The notes below the pieces were generated by a model. It ran no database searches and was not told the DNA's origin. It worked only from the letters and a program-made list of their open reading frames with translations. Below are positions 4,689 to 5,623 of a stretch of 5,623 bases of DNA, one piece after another (position 1 is the stretch's first letter; the number at the start of each line of letters is the position of its first letter). Position numbers and translations under genes: made by a program. The stretch lies in the NCBI GenBank assembly GCA_025450555.1, contig JANWHF010000140.1, positions 1 to 5,623 of the forward strand, given 5' to 3'. This DNA comes from Tepidisphaeraceae bacterium. Its GTDB lineage: Bacteria; Planctomycetota; Phycisphaerae; Tepidisphaerales; Tepidisphaeraceae.

Positions 4689-5623
4689 ATGGCCAAACAC
4701 ACGATCGTGTTGATCCCCGGCGACGGCATCGGCCCGGAAGTGACGGCGGCGACGAAACGCGTTCTCGAGGCGGGCGGACTGACGGCCGAATGGGTAGAGT
4801 TGCCCGGCGGGGCGTCGGCCTTGCAACAGGGCTACGACAACCTCCTGCCGCAGCGCACGCTTGCAGCGATCCAGGCACACAAGGTCGCGCTCAAAGGCCC
4901 TATCGCCACCCCAATCGGCACCGGCTTTCAGTCGGTCAACGTGCAGCTTCGCAAAAAGCTCAACCTCTATGCCGCCGTTCGACCGGTGCGAAGCGTCCCG
5001 GGCGTGAAAACGCGATTTGAAAATGTCGATCTGGTCATCGTTCGCGAGAACACCGAAGGCCTTTACAGCGGCATCGAAAATGAAGTTATCCCTGGCGTCG
5101 TGACGAGCCTGAAGGTGGCCACCGACTTGGCCTGCACGCGCATCGCGCGCTATGCATTTCGCTATGCAACGCGCCGCCATCGCAAGAAGATCAGCGTCTT
5201 TCACAAGGCCAACATCATGAAGCTCAGCGACGGGGTTTTCCTCAATGCCGCCCGGCGGATTCATGAAGAGGAATATCCCAACATCGAATATGAAGAAGTG
5301 ATCGTCGATGCCGGCAGCATGAAACTCGTGCAGGACCCCACGCAGTTCGATGTCCTTCTGATGGAAAACCTCTACGGCGACGTGATGAGCGATCTGTGCG
5401 CTGGACTCGTTGGCGGACTGGGCGTCGTCCCCGGCTCCAACATCGGCGACGACATTGCCGTCTTCGAGGCCGTCCACGGCACCGCGCCGACGATTGCTGG
5501 CCAGAATAAAGCCAATCCCCTTGCCCTGATCATGAGCGGCATCATGATGCTCCAACATCTTCACGAAGATGCCATCGCCCAGCGCATTCAAAATGCCTAC
5601 GAAGCGGTGCTTGCCGAAGGAAA
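4689..5623 (+). CDS. icd: Isocitrate dehydrogenase, NAD-IDH/IPMDH-type beta-decarboxylating family (3' end cut)
   Basis: The 311 visible codons run off the window; relatives are about 335 residues, so only a short C-terminal part is missing. The enzyme oxidatively decarboxylates isocitrate to 2-oxoglutarate in the TCA cycle, in the cytoplasm. Visible motifs are GDGIGPEV (11-18), the substrate loop with Ser82, Asn84, Arg88, Arg98 and Arg119, RENTEGLYSGIE with catalytic Tyr126, HKANIMKLSDG with catalytic Lys173, and the metal aspartates Asp207, Asp231 and Asp235 (NLYGDVMSD). The loop VRPVRSVPGVKTRFENVDLV supports NAD-IDH over isopropylmalate dehydrogenase. In the cofactor loop HGTAPTIAG, position 268 is Thr where NAD-dependent relatives normally have Asp and E. 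coli NADP-IDH has Lys, so cofactor choice is open. AAGGAG lies 4 nt before ATG 4689. Homoisocitrate dehydrogenase is a less likely alternative. Confidence 0.92.
   Translation, partial: MAKHTIVLIPGDGIGPEVTAATKRVLEAGGLTAEWVELPGGASALQQGYDNLLPQRTLAAIQAHKVALKGPIATPIGTGFQSVNVQLRKKLNLYAAVRPVRSVPGVKTRFENVDLVIVRENTEGLYSGIENEVIPGVVTSLKVATDLACTRIARYAFRYATRRHRKKISVFHKANIMKLSDGVFLNAARRIHEEEYPNIEYEEVIVDAGSMKLVQDPTQFDVLLMENLYGDVMSDLCAGLVGGLGVVPGSNIGDDIAVFEAVHGTAPTIAGQNKANPLALIMSGIMMLQHLHEDAIAQRIQNAYEAVLAEG

Noticed and set aside
4647..5591. 314-codon open frame on the minus strand opposite isocitrate dehydrogenase
   Set aside because: The plus strand carries unmistakable isocitrate dehydrogenase motifs over the whole stretch. 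The antisense frame has no recognisable domain and is a by-product of GC-rich codon use.
1..5623. CRISPR array, tRNA, rRNA or insertion sequence
   Set aside because: No regularly spaced direct repeats, cloverleaf sequences, ribosomal RNA segments, transposase motifs or terminal inverted repeats were seen on either strand.

Overview
The window looks like chromosomal DNA from a planctomycete, probably of the Phycisphaerae/Tepidisphaera type (inference). Two signs support this. One short secreted protein carries an N-terminal LESRRLFS motif, a variant of the LEPR-XLL motif typical of Planctomycetota. Its upstream partner is a PEP-CTERM protein, a class of exosortase-sorted surface proteins common in that phylum. 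Codon use is moderately GC-rich and coding density is loose, with several leaders that hold inverted repeats.

Left end (1-246, minus strand): a complete SAM-I (S-box) riboswitch leader. It has a TTGACA/TACAAT promoter, a full aptamer at 59-197, a 10-bp antiterminator and an intrinsic terminator at 8-35. The controlled gene begins beyond base 1 and is not visible. It is expected to act in methionine, cysteine or SAM metabolism. This is the clearest regulatory element in the window, and no protein-coding gene explains it.

308-1413 (minus): a two-gene unit for envelope proteins. A PEP-CTERM protein with a signal peptide is followed, after only 2 nt, by a 160-residue LEPR-XLL protein with GND repeats resembling calcium-binding RTX repeats. 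1414-2875 is sparse. It holds a 65-residue single-membrane-span candidate (minus) behind a hairpin leader, an 85-residue hypothetical gene (plus) and a weaker 115-residue candidate with one membrane span (plus).

2875-3429 (minus): a specialised NusG/RfaH-family elongation factor. It diverges from a secreted protein with TPR-like helices (3560-4024, plus). 4081-4629 (minus) is an unrecognised protein with two membrane spans. It diverges from an isocitrate dehydrogenase gene of the NAD-IDH/IPMDH type (4689 to the window end, plus), which is cut by the window edge. That enzyme keeps the catalytic residues but has Thr at position 268, where NAD-dependent relatives normally have Asp.

The genes do not form one pathway. 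The surface protein pair and the RfaH-like factor could both belong to envelope or exopolysaccharide biology, but no exosortase or glycosyltransferase is visible here. The S-box and the isocitrate dehydrogenase are separate metabolic units.
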